64,000 nucleotides of DNA, from assembly GCA_019916065.1 (NCBI GenBank), contig CM034238.1, positions 1 to 64,000 of the forward strand. Reading direction: 5' to 3'. Below the pieces are notes generated by a model, which was not told where the DNA came from, did not search any database, and saw only the letters and a list, made by a program, of their open reading frames with translations. Made by a program: the position numbers and the translations under genes. Source of the DNA: Vitellaria paradoxa (Eukaryota; Streptophyta; Magnoliopsida; Ericales; Sapotaceae). This document shows positions 1 to 12,678 of this stretch, piece by piece; position 1 is the first letter of the stretch, and every line of letters begins with the position of its first letter.

Positions 1-1318
1 TAGGCTTACAAAATTTAAGATTTTAGGGGTGCATTTAGTTGGTTAAAAAGTAATACTTTTTATAATTGTTTCTTTTTTAAGTGTTTGACAATATCATTCA
101 AAGTTGTTAAAATTTTATCTAACCTTTTTTTATTAAACACAACATATAATTAATAATAATATTTTTAATTTAAGTTATTTTTATAAAATTAACCCTAATG
201 ATTCTTTGATCTTTTGGTTGAATTGTAAATGTGACGGTGATATTAGATTTCGAGTTTGTATTTGGTATTTAGTTGATGGATTTCAAATTGTGTTTTAATT
301 CTTCTGAAGAAAAAAAATATAATAAAAGGGGATTTTATTTTAGATTTTTTAAAAAGAAAAATATGTTAATATATTTCAATTTGAAATGTATGTATATTTA
401 ATTTTAGTTGAAGAGTATAGCAAGTATGGATTATTTGCTAGTCTATATAATAAAATAGAATAACTTTTGAAAAAGTCGCTTTCAAAAATAAGATCCAACG
501 ACTAATAATTATTTGTTTTTTTACTCAACAATTGATATCATTTTCATATTCTTAACTTCTGCTCAATTTTTATTTTAGTAGATCTTAATATCATCTATCT
601 CGCAAAACGACTTGAGCATTTTAAATTTTACCATATTTCAAAAGTTAAGATTTATGTACATCAAAACTACCAACTTAAATTTCGTTCAATTAGATTTCTA
701 GTAAATAAAATCTTCCAAGTTAAAACACAATAATTTGTACTTTCTTTTACGATACTTATCGAAAATTAATTGAAGAAAGAGAGACTAAAACACATGTTGT
801 AGCTTTTGAGGTTTAAAATTTTGAAAAAAATAAATTAAACGCATAAATTATTATAATTTTTTTAATTAAAACTTTTTATTTGAAATTTCAATTATGATAG
901 TGTTTGGAGTGATAAAAAGTGAGAAAAATTATAAGTTCGAAATGCGTGCAGTAAAATAAAAAATTATTATCATAAAAATTTTTAAAATTTTTTTTTATTT
1001 TTTATGGATGCCAAACACACCCTATAAGTTTCAACTTTTGACGAAAGTAAAAAGTGAAATGCGCTAAAACCAGGACAATATGCGTTACAGGAAGGCGATG
1101 TAGATGTGGACATCCACTGCTGTACACATATTTATATAAGTGTACGAATATGCATATGATGAAGCGTCCCGTGACGAGCGTGCAGTGATGAGCCAGAATA
1201 ATACCTTTTCCTTAGGAAAAAAAAAAAACCAAAAAGAAAGAAAAAATACAAGTGGGCAAATAATTGCTGTTGGGTAAGAGATGGGACAATAAAGGGCCCC
1301 TATTCGCCATTTCATTAA
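1..1318. other. AT-rich intergenic DNA with diverged repeats
   Basis: No gene is recognised. The first ~110 bases recur, diverged, at about 2161-2280 (both run from a 'taggctt(a/g)caaaatttaag' start into a gtgcatttgattg-like block). Bases ~130-830 belong to a local repeat family also seen near 3900-4600 and 4690-5055. A stretch near 881-1024 ends in ccaaacacaccct and may be a MITE end. Short reading frames here are not supported by composition or motifs. Confidence 0.6.
130..830 (+). repeat. Local dispersed repeat, copy A
   Basis: This block matches, by eye, a direct-orientation copy at about 3900-4600. Landmarks shared in order are the 'tctttgatcttttggttga' segment (near 203 and 3977), the 'gatattagatttcgagtttg' segment, 'aaatatgttaatatatttca', and an 'aattaattg..agagaga' tail. 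A third, shorter copy lies at about 4690-5055 and a still shorter one at about 3130-3320. No coding capacity or terminal inverted repeats were found, so the class of element is unknown. Confidence 0.6.
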
Positions 1319-1474
1319 GGGGTTGTTTGATTGAAAAAAAGTCAAGAAAAAAGCACAGTAAAAGTATAAAGATGTAATATAAAATTGATAGGTGTTAAAA
1401 TTTTATTGAAGAAAAATATAAAAAATAGTTAAAATTTGATAAATTTTGATATTTTTGGTTGGCCAAACAGCCTC
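1319..1474. mobile_element. Tourist-like (PIF/Harbinger) MITE, copy 1
   Basis: A 156-base AT-rich element with imperfect terminal inverted repeats: ggggttgtttgattg at the left and ggttggccaaacagcctc at the right, the latter reading gaggctgtttggccaacc on the other strand. It is flanked by TAA on both sides (1316-1318 and 1475-1477), the 3-base target duplication expected of PIF/Harbinger MITEs. Related copies lie at 6417-6566 (split by a retrotransposon) and, reversed, at 28365-28516. It has no coding capacity and would depend on a transposase supplied elsewhere. Confidence 0.7.
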
Positions 1475-1477
1475 TAA

Positions 1478-2820
1478 TTAAAGTCGGCATCAGGGGAATG
1501 CTCAGATAATTAGGGTAACTAGTGTTTCGAGTTATAAAAATTAAAATAAAATATAGTTTAAGTTATTATTTTTCATTTAGATCGTAAGCTATAAACCATC
1601 AAAAATAGTAAAAAACAATTCTATTTAAATAAATTTGAGCAGAAATATTAAAATTTTTTGAATTTGTAAAAATATTATCAAAATTTGTGAGAATTTTATT
1701 ACAATTTATAAAATTTGTTGAAATATATATAAAAATTTACAGAGATTCATGTAATTAATATGAAAAAATTTTCGTTAAAAATTGTAAAATTTTTTAAAAC
1801 TTTTCAAAACTTTCTTATGTTTTTTATGCCACAAAAGAATTCTAAACGACCAAGAGAGAGGGTAGATTCGGTACATTGCATCGGACTGTGCACTATTGAA
1901 TCAAATGTTATCCAACGATGTACAGCCCCGGACCTACCTCTGGTCCAGACGACCAAGCATCCAACCATTCTCCCGAGATTGGCGGTGTAGAGAAAGCCCA
2001 CGTTTCTTTATTGGAATTTTCTACGAAGCAGGAGTGGGGTCCACATCGACGGTGTAGAATTGCTTTCGGTGGCTAATGAGAAACATAAGGGAGATAAGTA
2101 AGATTCGTCCAACTGGATTTTGGAGGGTTTTACCACCGCTCATAATAATAGAAGTGGGTTGTAGGCTTGCAAAATTTAAGATCCTATGGTGCATTTGATT
2201 GATCAAAAAGTAATAATTTTGGATAATTTTTTTCTTTTTAAGTGTTTGGTAATACTATAAAAAATTACTAGAAATTTTTTTTTAATTTTTTAACAAATAA
2301 TAAAAGTAACTAAAATTTGTTATAAAATTTTTTAATTTTTTACCAAATAAGCAAAGATTACTACCACTTGCTAAATTTTTACCAAATAACCAGAGAATAT
2401 TTGTTTAATAATTTTTTGGACAAATATTTAAAACTAGGGCATTTCGAGTTCTGAAAAAGTTTAAAAAAATAAAAACTTAGTATTAAAGTGATGCTAAAAT
2501 GACATGTAAAGAAATTTAATGGAAGAAAGTTAAAATTTTTGAATTTTTTGAAAATAAATGGGGCCATAAATGATTCCTAAGATAAAGAAAAGAAGATTCA
2601 TATACTGCATGCATTAGCATGCTCATATTGTCATATCGTAACGTCTAGTTGAAATTTGCCTTATCACCAGCTAATAATTGTAGTGTTTGCAGCACCATAA
2701 TTTATTAAAATTTTTATAAAATTTAAATTTTTTTATTGATGATACGAATTACGAAATTATAATCTTTATAAATTTATACTAATTTATGCAACTCCAAATA
2801 CAATCAATATATCCCACTTA
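1478..2820. other. Unassigned intergenic DNA
   Basis: AT-rich background with a somewhat GC-richer island at about 1850-2160. That island carries short overlapping frames on both strands and no recognisable domain. The segment 2161-2280 repeats bases 1-110. Nothing here supports a gene. Confidence 0.5.
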
Positions 2821-2821
2821 A

Positions 2822-3114
2822 CCCATTTGGAAGCAACACTTTTAAGAATTTTTGATAATTTTGGGCAAAAATTGTTAAGTGCAATTTTTTATACGTTTGG
2901 CAAAAATTTAAAATTTTCAAGAACTTTGAGATATATTTTATAACTTTCGGTTGTTTAACAAAAAAGTTAGAGAAATTTTAGAAAATTTTAATTTTTTTAA
3001 TAAAAAAGTTAGAAAATTTTTTAAAAAATTTTAACAACTTTTGAGATATTAATCAAATACGTAAATAAGTGAAAGTTACTGAACATTTCTCTTTTTTCGC
3101 TTCCAAATGGATTC
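2822..3114. mobile_element. Possible MITE
   Basis: About 290 bases bounded by inverted copies of ccatttggaagc (left near 2823, right as gcttccaaatgg near 3099-3110), with TAA next to or near each end. The interior is AT-rich and non-coding. The inverted ends are clear, but the exact termini and the target duplication are not. Confidence 0.45.
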
Positions 3115-6100
3115 TAAATGTTTCATATTAAAAAAATATGTTTATAATAAAATATGACAGCTTTTGAAAATAACCCTCTTACAAACTAAAATTCAACGAC
3201 TAAAATTGAATTTAATCCGTCAAAAATTGTTGAGATTTTTTACTTTTCTTAAAACCTTTGTTTCTTTGTTTCATATTGTTAAAATACAACAATTTCACTT
3301 TTTCTTTTACTTATGAATTGCAGCATATCATTTTAAAATAATAAATGTAAAGAAACTCATAAGTTCTGAAAATTGACCTACTTTTTTGGGATTTGAAAAG
3401 AAATTCACTTGCTTATTGGTTTTAAAAAGAGCCACTTGCTTAAAAATTTAATATAATTTAAAATTTTATATAATCTAGTTATATTAGTAATTAAATTAAA
3501 AATGCAAGTAAAAATGGAGTTGAACAAAAAAAAAAAAAGATTAAATAATAACTAGGTTATTTTTCTTACAACAATATTCCTTAATATTTTTAAAATTTAA
3601 AGGTACAAAAAATATCAAATATTAATTAGACTGGAGAGTATTTATTTTTAAATTCTAATCTTAAATTTAAATTAGTCACATTTACTATATTTGTTTAATT
3701 TTGTAAAGCACATATAATTAATAATATTTTTTATTTGAGTTATTTTTATAAAACTAATTAAAAATTTATTATCAAAGCCTATGTGGCAATCTTTATCATC
3801 ATTTACTCTTTTTTTTTTATGAATATTTGAATAAAATTAATTTTGGGGGAGTTATTTTTCACCAAAATTTAAATTTAAATTGATATGATTGATTATATTT
3901 TTTTATAAAGTACAATGTATGATTAATAATAATATTTTTAATTTAAATTATATTTATAAAATTAATCCTAATATTCTTTGATCTTTTGGTTGAATTGTAA
4001 ATGTGATGGTGATATTAGATTTCGAGTTTGTATTAGGAGTTTGGTTGATAGCTTTCAAATTGTATTTTAGTTCTTCTGAAAGGAAAAATACAATAACAAG
4101 AGATTTTATTTTGGATTTTTGAAAAAGGAAAATATGTTAATATATTTCAATTTAAAATATATGCATATTTAATTTTAGTTAAGGAGTGTCTTAAGCGCGA
4201 GTTGTTCGCTAGTCTATGTAATAAAACAAGATGATTTTGAAAATGTCTCTCTCAAAAAATGTCTCTCTCAAGTCGTTTTAAAATTATCTTTTCTTCCTTT
4301 CAACAATTGTTATCATTTTCATATTCTTAACTTGCTACTCAATTCTTATTTTAGTGGGCCGTACTATTATCTATCTCATAAAACGACTTTGACATTTTAA
4401 ATTTCACCATATTTCAAGAGTGAATATTATATGCAAATTAAAACTACTAACTTAAATTTCACCCAATTATGATTTCTAGGAAGTTGAATCTTTCAAATTA
4501 AATACTATAATTTGTGCTTTTTTTTATGGTATTTATCAAAAACTAATTAGAGGGAGAGAGAGAAAGAGAGATACTAAAATCCATAGATTATTATAATTTT
4601 TTTGATTTAAACTTTTTGTCCGAATTTTTAACTATATACAAAATTTAATACTAATTTTGTTTAGAGTGCTGTAGACACCTGTTATTGATTGTCCATATAA
4701 TAAAATATAACAGTTTTTGAAAATGTCTGTCTTACAAATTAAGATCTAATAATTAAGAATTACTTTTTTCTTTTATTTAATGATTAAGATCATTTTTATA
4801 TTTTAAACTTCCTGTTCAATCTTATTTTAATAGATTCCACCATCATTTATCTCACAACATGGGTTGAACATTTTAAATTTTACTATATTTCAAAGGTTGA
4901 GATCATATACATATCAAAACTACCAACCTAAATTTTTCCCAATTATAATTTTTTGGAAATTGAATATTCTAAATTAAAGAACCATAATTTTTATTTTTTT
5001 TATGGTGCTCATAAAAAATTAATTGGGGAGAGAGAGAGAGAGACTAAAATACATGTAGTAGTGCCAAAACCTAAAATTTTAGAAAAAAATTAAAATTTAT
5101 AAATTATCATAATTTTTTTTGAATTTAAATTTTTTTTTATAATTTCAGCTATATAAAGAATTTAATACTAATATTGTTCAAAGTGCCGTAAGCCTTCAGT
5201 TATTATTAGTATATATGTATATTCTTTTACCTGTTTTGCACAGGGTTGACGTCTTAAGTCCATCCAAGCACTTTTTTTTTTTTTTTGCCTTCACTTTTTT
5301 ATTGATTGGGGGGGAGTGCTGGCCTAAAATACTAATAAAATAAACATTTTTTATATTTTATTTATATTTTCAAAACAATTAAGTTTTACATCAATCTTAC
5401 TTTAAGACTTAAGTTTCTTTCGTCTAGATTATTATTTTCTGTGTATATAGTGTAATTTAAACAAATTAAATGGTTTACATGGACGAACTTGAATGTTAAA
5501 TCTAGACTCAATGGGCAATAAAATTATTCTTAACCGGCAGGCTTGACCATTGTCCATTCTTAGTTTTGCATATATATGATGTACAAAATTTATTTATTTT
5601 TCATAATATATTTTATTTAATTTTTCATCTGCCTATACGGTTTTCTGAAAAAAAGAAAAAAAAGATATTACAAGTGTTAATTCGCTAACTTAATAATCAC
5701 CATACAACATGCAAAAAGAGGAAAGGGTGGTGCTTATTGATACCTTCCCCTTTCAATTTGAAATTTTAATTATTCTTTCATATATACATATTATATACTG
5801 TTTTTATATATTTTCGTCATTTGTGATCGTTTGACCGGTCTTTATTTCTAAGCATTTCAATATATTCAGCCAAATATTTAAGATATTATATTTTAAATTT
5901 TAATCTTGCATATATTAGGGTTATCGTGTGATTATTTAAATAATTAAAAAATATTAATCTATTAAATAAAAACTAATAACCAAAGCTTGAGTTCAAACTC
6001 ATTATAAAAAAATAATTTTATACCCTCTTTATTTAATTAGTAAAGTATATAATTGTTAAGTGCATCTTCAAAAAAGAAAAAATACATTTTTTTTAGCTTT

Positions 6101-6416
6101 CAATGGTAGTGCTTTCGAATCATACTTTTAAAATTCTTTTAGAATATTAAAATTAAATAAAAAATAATGATTATAGTTTAAGTCTAATTTATTTAGATTT
6201 CTAGTCGAGGAATAACAAATCTAGGACATTCAAATTCAAATATCAGTTAACCTCGTCAGTATTATAGCCTTACCATGATTAGCATAATTGGTTTTGTACA
6301 CATGATTAGAGGCGGACTTTCTAAATGATGGAAACACCCCCAGCTTTTACAAATAACGATGCAAGTGCCCCTCAAATAATTAAAACAGGAATTTGATCAA
6401 TTGAAATTTCTATTTT
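3115..6416. other. AT-rich intergenic DNA with local repeat copies
   Basis: It contains repeat-family copies at about 3130-3320, 3900-4600 and 4690-5055 (see copy A at 130-830). The block at about 5480-5780 resembles about 31,410-32,070: both carry a cgaacttga...taaatcta.actcaa...ataaaattatt series followed by a 'taataa(t/g)caccata' segment. No gene, RNA gene or intact mobile element was recognised. Confidence 0.55.
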
Positions 6417-6566
6417 GGATGTGTTTAGTTGACAAAAAACTAACTAAAAATTATAATAAAAGTTGAAAGATGTGACGTAAAGATGATATGTGAAAAAATT
6501 TGATTAGAGAAAAATACAAAAAATTAGTTAAAATTAGTAAGTTTCAGTAAAATTTGGTGCACTAAA
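6417..6566. mobile_element. MITE copy 2, left part, interrupted by the Ty3 element
   Basis: It starts ggatgtgtttagttg and its interior matches the 1319-1474 MITE (shared aaagatgt, ttga.agaaaaata.aaaaa and agttaaaatt blocks in the same order). The match stops at the 5' LTR of the Ty3/gypsy element. The missing right terminus appears as ccaacaggtcc at 12972-12982, directly after the 3' LTR. This shows a nested insertion in which the MITE is older than the retrotransposon. Confidence 0.6.
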
Positions 6567-6874
6567 TGATGGAGCATGGAGTAGACCCATATCTAGGCCT
6601 AGACGAGATAGGAAGCCCAAGTCCAATGATGATTTTTATTACTACTAGTTTATTTATTTAATTATATTTTGGATTATTATTAGTTTATTTATTTAATCAT
6701 ATTTGTTTTGGATTTATCTATTAGGGTTAGTGTTTTCTGTTGGTGCCTATAAATATCACCTTATCTTATTGTTTTTAGACAGACTTGATGATATTGAAAC
6801 CCTATAATTTTCTGTCAGCCGTTTTTATTTTTGTTTTCTTTATTTTCTTGTTCCTTTGTTGCCGAACTACGTCA
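6567..6874 (+). repeat. 5' LTR of the first Ty3/gypsy element
   Basis: It begins TGATGGAGCATGG and ends ACGTCA, giving the usual TG...CA boundaries. It aligns along its whole length with 12676-12971. The U3 region holds a TATA box at 6748-6755. The 12-base length difference between the LTRs is made of small indels. Confidence 0.9.
6748..6755 (+). promoter_or_regulatory. Likely LTR TATA box
   Basis: TATAAATA lies about 120 bases before the LTR end, a normal place for the U3 promoter of a short plant LTR. In the 3' LTR the equivalent site has lost a base (ctataatatc), so the two copies differ here. Confidence 0.6.
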
Positions 6875-6877
6875 ATT

Positions 6878-6889
6878 TGGTATCAGAGC
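6878..6889 (+). promoter_or_regulatory. Primer binding site (initiator Met tRNA)
   Basis: TGGTATCAGAGC lies three bases after the 5' LTR end. It is the complement of the 3' end of plant initiator tRNA-Met and the usual start site of minus-strand synthesis in plant LTR retrotransposons. It fixes the strand and the inner LTR boundary. Confidence 0.9.
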
Positions 6890-7703
6890 TGAAAGATCCT
6901 ACAGCTCTCAATATCCGTCAGAAACTCACTCTTTCACAAAAACTCTAGTTTTCATCATTGTGCTCACCCAAATAACCTAAGTTGTCGTACACTGTTGTTG
7001 CAACAAATTCAGTGTTAGATCTTAAACAGCAATCGCCGTAGCAGTTATCGCAGCCACCTTGCTATTACTTTACGCACCTTCAAACCCTTCGAATACGTTT
7101 TCGTGCATTTTACTAATATTTAATTCCGGCGAACACCACCATTGGCACCACCTGCCTCCGAACTCACCGGTGACTTCGACGACCTCCGACGAAACTCTGC
7201 CGACCTCCGACGAAGCTTCGACGACCTTCGACCTTCGACGAAACCCTAGCGACTTTTCAGAGAACCTTCGGTAACCCTAAACAGTTTGTGTTTCGCAACG
7301 TGCATTGATTCGACCACTGAGACATAGCAATTGGTAGCAGACGGATTTAGGTATTTGACAACACCCCACCGCAAAAAAAAAAAAAAAAAAAAATACACAC
7401 CTTGTTTGGTTTCTTGCAACAATACTAAGGTATTGTAGGCATCTCAAAGGTTCTTCAACGAGGTAAATTTTCTTTTACTTTGAAAACTCGATTAATATTT
7501 ATGATATTTAGGTATTTTGTTTGGTGTTTAGATTCCAGTTTATTTGATAAATAAAGAATAAAAAAAATTGTTTTAATTAATTCTTTTGTGATTCGTGCAA
7601 ATTGTGGCATATAATCGCATTAAAAATTTTTAGGTTTGTGTTTGTTGCATTAGCATATAATTTATAAATTTCTTTCTAGCGAAATTTTAGCTTTTATCTC
7701 AGC
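6890..7703 (+). other. Untranslated leader of the Ty3/gypsy element
   Basis: About 0.8 kb lies between the primer binding site and the gag start, with an A run near 7372-7393. A 71-codon frame at 7059-7274 is low-complexity (runs of Pro, Ser and Thr) and matches no retroelement protein, so I do not call it a gene. Confidence 0.6.
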
Positions 7704-9120
7704 ATGTCAGCCACAAAAAGTGACACCATTGAACCTTCCTCCTCTAACACAAAAGACCCGATTGAGAGACTTAATAATTTTGATTTAAGACTACAAGCCT
7801 TATCTCAAGATTTAAATGATAGTCTAGCATGTATTACCCGTCATCATGATGCAAATAAAGCTCAATTTGATTTAGTCACTGCATCGGTAAGTAATTTAAA
7901 TTCAATGTGTGGTCAATTAACTCAACGTCAATCTGCCCTCGAACAACAAACTCATGCAATGAATCAAAAAATGGATTTGCTTTTAAAATATTTGGGTAAA
8001 CATGAGATAGGTGAATATGTTGATGAAACTGCTAGAAAACTCTTTGGGTCAACACACACTGGGGGTTCAAGTCCATCTGGGGGTTCACATCAATTTGATG
8101 AATTCACAAATGGTTTGCATGATAATCTGGGTAAAATGAACTTGGGTAGTAATTCAATTGCTCAACCTCATACAAGGTTTTCTGATATAGGAGGTTCTCA
8201 GTTCAACCTAGTTGATCAGTTTCAACCTGCCAATATTAACTTTCCACTAGATTACCAACCCCCAAGGCAAAACCATCCACCAAATCAGGTGAGAGAGGAT
8301 ATCGCTCCTCAGCGATACCAGCCTAGGGTTAATGGTAATTGGGGTAGAGATCAGGATAGGCAAGTTAGACAACCTCCAAGAGATATCACAACAAAAGTCA
8401 AGATTAGTGCTCCTGAATTTGATGGTAGAATGGATCCTAATGTTTTCTCTGATTGGTTAGTTGCTATTGAGGAATATTTTGATTGGTATGAAATGATTGA
8501 TAGTGAACGTATTAGGTTTGCAAAAATGAAATTAACCAATTCAGCTAAAATGTATGGCAAAATGTGTTGCAAGACATGATTCGTATGGGTGAACCACCTA
8601 TCACCCAATGGGCAGTTATGAAAGCCAAGTTGCAAGAAAAGTACATTCCTCCATCATATAAGAGTCAGTTGTTCTCCAACATGATTAATTTAAAACAAAT
8701 GACTCTTAGTGTAGCTGATATTCTGCCAAATTTGAGGAAGCTAGGCTTAGGTGTAGTGAGTTCCATGTTGAGGATCAATTTGCTACCTGCACCCGATTTG
8801 TTAATGGTCTTAGGTTTGACATTCAAAAGATGGTTAAATTGCATGCACCACACACTGTAGAGGATGCATATCAAAAAGCCCTAGAAGTTGAGAAGTTCAA
8901 TAGACCTTCCTCTTTGCACAAACAGTCAGCCAAGTCACAGTCCATGTCATCAATGGTAATGTTAAGCCCAATAACGTTAGGAGCAAGGAGTCTAGTGTGC
9001 GTAACTCTCTCCAGTTGCTTCTCATAGTGAGTCTAAGGCTAGTAATCCTTCGATTTTGTCATAAGTGTCATCAAAAGGGTCATATTGCATCTCGTTGTCC
9101 CCAACGTGCCTTGGCATTAG
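7704..9120 (+). pseudogene. gag (capsid/nucleocapsid) of the first Ty3/gypsy element, frameshifted
   Basis: Gag would form the cytoplasmic virus-like particle that packages element RNA. The ATG at 7704 opens a 291-codon frame that starts polar and coiled-coil-like and then reaches the conserved retrotransposon gag block (APEFDGRMDPNVFSDWL followed by RIRFAKMKL). The frame breaks near 8575 and continues in another frame (8564-8860) with TQWAVMKAKLQEKY, typical of the second half of the gag domain, and then again at 8830-9027. A CCHC zinc knuckle (Cys-x2-Cys-x4-His-x4-Cys) is readable at 9057-9098. At least two frameshifts make it a pseudogene. The domain order and zinc knuckle make the family assignment firm. 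Confidence 0.85.
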
Positions 9121-9249
9121 ATGTTGAACAAGTAGTGTAGAAATTGAGGAAGACCAAATTGTTGATCCTTTAGAATATTCCGGTGATGAAAATGGTCTTC
9201 AGGAAGATTTTGATGTTGATGAGTGTGTTGGTGTGGTTAGATGTGTGCT

Positions 9250-9920
9250 GTCCACGACTGTAGATAATGATAATTGGAAGCGTACTAGTATTTTTCACAC
9301 AGTCATACAAAGTGGAGATAAGAAGTGTAAGTTAGTGATTGATGGGGGTAGTTCAATGAATGTGGTTTCTAAGATGCTGTTAAATTGTTAAACCTGAAAG
9401 TAGAACCACATCCAAATCCTTTTAGGGTAGCTTGGGTGAATGACCATACTTTGCCTGTCACTCAACGGTGTCTAGTTTCTATTCAAATGGGGGATTATAA
9501 GGATGAAATCTATTGTGATGTGCTACCATGGATGTTGCCCATGTTCTCTTAGGTCGCCCTTGGCTTTATGATCTTAATGCTACCAATTTTGGCAAGGATA
9601 ATATCTATTCATTTAAGTATAAGGGTAAGAACATTATTTTGAGACCTGCTAAGCCAAAAAGTTACAATGGTAAACGTGACATCCCTAAACTTCCTGAACA
9701 AAATTTGCATATTTTAAAATGTAAGAAGTTTGAGAGAGAGGGAATGGAGACTGGTATGTGCTTAGCTTTAGTAGCAAAGGAAGTTTCATCTGACTTTTCG
9801 ATTACTGATGTTCCTTTGGAAGTGAAGAAATTACTAGATGATTTTATTGATGTGGTGCCCAATGAATTACCTAGTGAATTACCACCTTTGAGAGATATCC
9901 ACATGCTATAGACCTAGTTC
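9250..9920 (+). pseudogene. Aspartic protease and linker of pol, broken
   Basis: The protease active-site region reads VIDGGSSMNVVS, with the catalytic Asp codon at 9341-9343. Plant chromoviruses often show DGGS in place of the textbook D-S/T-G. A frameshift follows shortly after, and the downstream half resumes at 9528 with the DVAHVLLGRPWLYD motif typical of the protease C-terminal side, in its own 127-codon frame. The linker then leads to the LPPLRDI segment that precedes reverse transcriptase. It would cut Gag-Pol into its mature parts. It is not translatable as one piece. Confidence 0.8.
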
Positions 9921-9955
9921 CAGGTTCTCAACTGCCTAACCTTCCACATTATAGA

Positions 9956-10700
9956 ATGAACCCTAAAGAGCGAGAGGAGTTGAATAGGCAAGTAGAAGGA
10001 CTTTTAGAGAGAGGATTTGTTAGGCATAGCCTTAGTCCTTGTGCGGTGCCAGCTTTGTTGACACCTAAGAAAGATGGATCTTGGAGAATGTGTGTGGATA
10101 GTAGAGCCATCAATAAGATCACAATCAAGTATAGATTTCCTATTCCTCGCCTTGAAGATATGTTGGATTTATTAGCTGGTTCTCTAAGATAGATTTGCGT
10201 AGTGGTTATCATCAAATTCGTGTTAGGCCAGGAGATGAGTGGAAAACTGCATTTAAAACACAAGATGGTTTATTTGAGTGGTTAGTTATGCCTTTTGGTT
10301 TGTCTAATGCTCCTAGTACTTTCATGAGAGTTATGACCCATGTCCTACAGCCTTTCATTGGTAAATTTTTGGTGGTCTACTTTGATGATATACTGATCTA
10401 TAGCAAATCCAAAGAAGCGCATTTAGAACATCTTCGACAGGTTTTTCTCACTCTTCGAGAGGCTAAACTTTATGTTAACCTTAAGAAGTGTTCTTTCATG
10501 CAACCCCAAGTACTTTTCTTAGGCTTTATGTGTCTGCATATGGCATTTCAGCTGACCCCGAAAAGGTTAAAGTTATTAGGGAGTGGCCTGAACCAAAATC
10601 TGTCACTGAGGCTCGTAGTTTTCATGGTTTAGCTTCTTTCTATCGGAGATTTATAAGGGATTTAGCACCATTATGGCTCCTATCACAGAATGTTTAAAAA
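9956..10700 (+). pseudogene. Reverse transcriptase of the first Ty3/gypsy element, frameshifted
   Basis: It copies element RNA into DNA. Conserved blocks are readable in order: [20 protein letters not shown] and DSRAINKIT (9956-10192), [19 protein letters not shown] and [16 protein letters not shown] (10195 onward), then the catalytic YFDD at 10378-10389. So the active-site residues remain, but a stop and frame change near 10190 (in the segment that should read [10 protein letters not shown]) and another near 10530 split the domain into three frames. The thumb region, including FYRRFIRDLAPL, is at 10488-10697. Confidence 0.9.
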
Positions 10701-10755
10701 ATGAGAGTTTCAATGGTCTAATGCTGCTAGCCAGGCCTTCAGAAATCAAGTAAAA

Positions 10756-11170
10756 ATGACTGAGGCACCTGTTTTGAGACATCCTGATTTTACCAAAGTT
10801 TTTGAGGTTGCTTGTGATGCATCAGGTGTAGGTATTGGTGGTGTCTTAAGTCAAGAAGGTCATCCTATAGCTTTCTTTAGTGAAAAACTCAATGATGCTA
10901 AAAGACGATATTCTACATATGATAAAGAGTTTTATGCTATAGTGCAAAGTCTTCGCTTTTGGAGATTTTATTTATTGCCTAATGAATTTGTGTTGTTTTC
11001 TGACCACCAAGCTTTAAGTATTTAAACTCACAAAAGAAATTGAATGCTCGACATGCTAAGTGGGTTGAATTTTTGAATGAATATTCTTTTGTGATTAATC
11101 ATCGTGCTGGTATTGAAAATAAAGCTGCTGATGCACTTAGTAGATTAACTGTTACACTTCATCGTATGAG
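10756..11170 (+). pseudogene. RNase H domain of pol
   Basis: It would degrade the RNA strand of the RNA:DNA hybrid during reverse transcription. The 10756-11025 frame carries the [16 protein letters not shown] start with the first catalytic Asp, then the [20 protein letters not shown] block with the Glu of DKEFYA, and SDHQAL. A stop after LSI at 11023 interrupts the domain. It resumes from 11040 with RHAKWVEFLNEYSF and the NKAADALSR terminus. It lies directly between reverse transcriptase and integrase, as in all Ty3/gypsy elements. Confidence 0.85.
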
Positions 11171-11299
11171 TGCTCATGTCATTGGGTTTGATAGATTGAA
11201 GGATGAGTATTCTGCATGTCCTGACTTTGGTGTTATTTATGGTGAGGTTAGTAAAGGTAACCGTCATGAGTATGTTGACTTTCTTGTTGAAAATGGTTA

Positions 11300-12678
11300 T
11301 TTGTTTAAAGTGACTAAATTGTGTATACCTCGAACATCACTTAGGGATTTGTTAGTTTGGGAGATGCATGCAGGTGGTTTAGCTGGACATTTTGGGAGAG
11401 ATAAAACTATGGCATTGGTTGAGGATAGATTCTATTGGCCTTCTCTGAAAAGGGATGTTGCTAGGATAGTTGCACAATGTAGAACATGTCAGTTAGCTAA
11501 GGCTAAGAAACAAAACACTGGTTTATATACTCCTTTGCCTGTTCCTCATGAACCTTGGAAGGATGTTAGCATGGATTTTGTTCTTGGATTGCCTAAAACT
11601 GCTAGAGGACATGATTCTATTTTGGTTGTAGTTGATATTTTCTAAGATGGCACATTTTATTCCATGTAACAAAACTAATGATGCTTCACATATTGCTAAA
11701 TTATTCTTTAGAGAAGTTGTTAAATTACATGGCTTGCCTTCCACATTGTATCTGATAGGGATGTGAAATTTGTTAGCTATTTTTGGAAAACTCTTTGGAA
11801 ATTGTTTGGAACCACTTTGAAATTTTCATCTGCTTTTCATCCTCAAACTGATGGTCAAACTGAAGTTGTTAATCGTAGTTTGGGTGATATGCTTAGGTGT
11901 TTGGTTGGGGTAAAACAAGGTGTTTGGGATTTAATTTTGCCTACAGCTGAGTTTGCTTATAACAATTCTGTTAATCGTTCAACTGGTAAAAGTCCTTTTC
12001 AAATTGTTAATGGCTACTACCCCGCACACCCATTGATCTTGTTCCTTTGCCACCTCATATGCGTGTGTCTGAACCTGCAGAAAACTTTGCCAAACATATC
12101 CATGACTTACATGCTGAGATTAAGCGAAAGATTTCTCTAAGTAATGAAGAGTATAAACTAGCTGCTGATGTGCATCGTAATCTAGGGAATTTAATGTTGG
12201 TGAATATGTCATGGTTCGCATTCGTCCTGAAAGAATTCCAAAAACATTTTCAAAAAAACTTTATGCAAGAGCCATGGGCCCTTATTCTATCATTCGTAGA
12301 CTGGGATCTAATGCATATCTTCTTGATTTGCCTAATGAAATGGATATTAGTCCTGTTTTCAATGTAGAGGTATCTTACCGAGGCACTTTTGAGCCTCCTA
12401 CTTTGCCTTCTAGTGTGTCTGCAGGTGGAGCTAGAAAAGGTGCACCATTTGTGCCTTCGTTACAGTATTCTAAGGAGATGGTAGACACTATCCTTGATGA
12501 TGAGTTCGTGACTTCTCGAGATGGTGGTTTTCGTCGCTTCCTTGTCAAATGGCATGGTCGCCCTGATTCTGATGCTACTTGGATACTGGAGGATGATCTT
12601 TCAGTTGGATCCTTCATTGTTGGATGTTATCTTTCCTCCCACTCTTCGGAGCAGAGTTCTTTTCAACCGGGAGAATGA
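11300..12678 (+). pseudogene. Integrase with C-terminal chromodomain, frameshifted
   Basis: It would insert the cDNA into the genome. The HHCC zinc-binding domain is intact at 11367-11489 (two His codons, then Cys-x2-Cys). The catalytic core starts with DVSMDFVLGLP, whose second Asp codon at 11574-11576 fits the first D of the DDE triad. A frame change follows at about 11640. The core resumes at 11763 with SSAFHPQTDGQTEVVNRSL, which holds the Glu. Further frame changes occur near 12050 and 12210. The last frame (12211-12678) ends in a chromodomain-like segment (VDTILDDEF..., then FLVKWHGRPDSDATWILED). Chromodomains of chromoviruses bind modified histones and steer integration. Coding stops at the 3' LTR boundary. 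Confidence 0.88.
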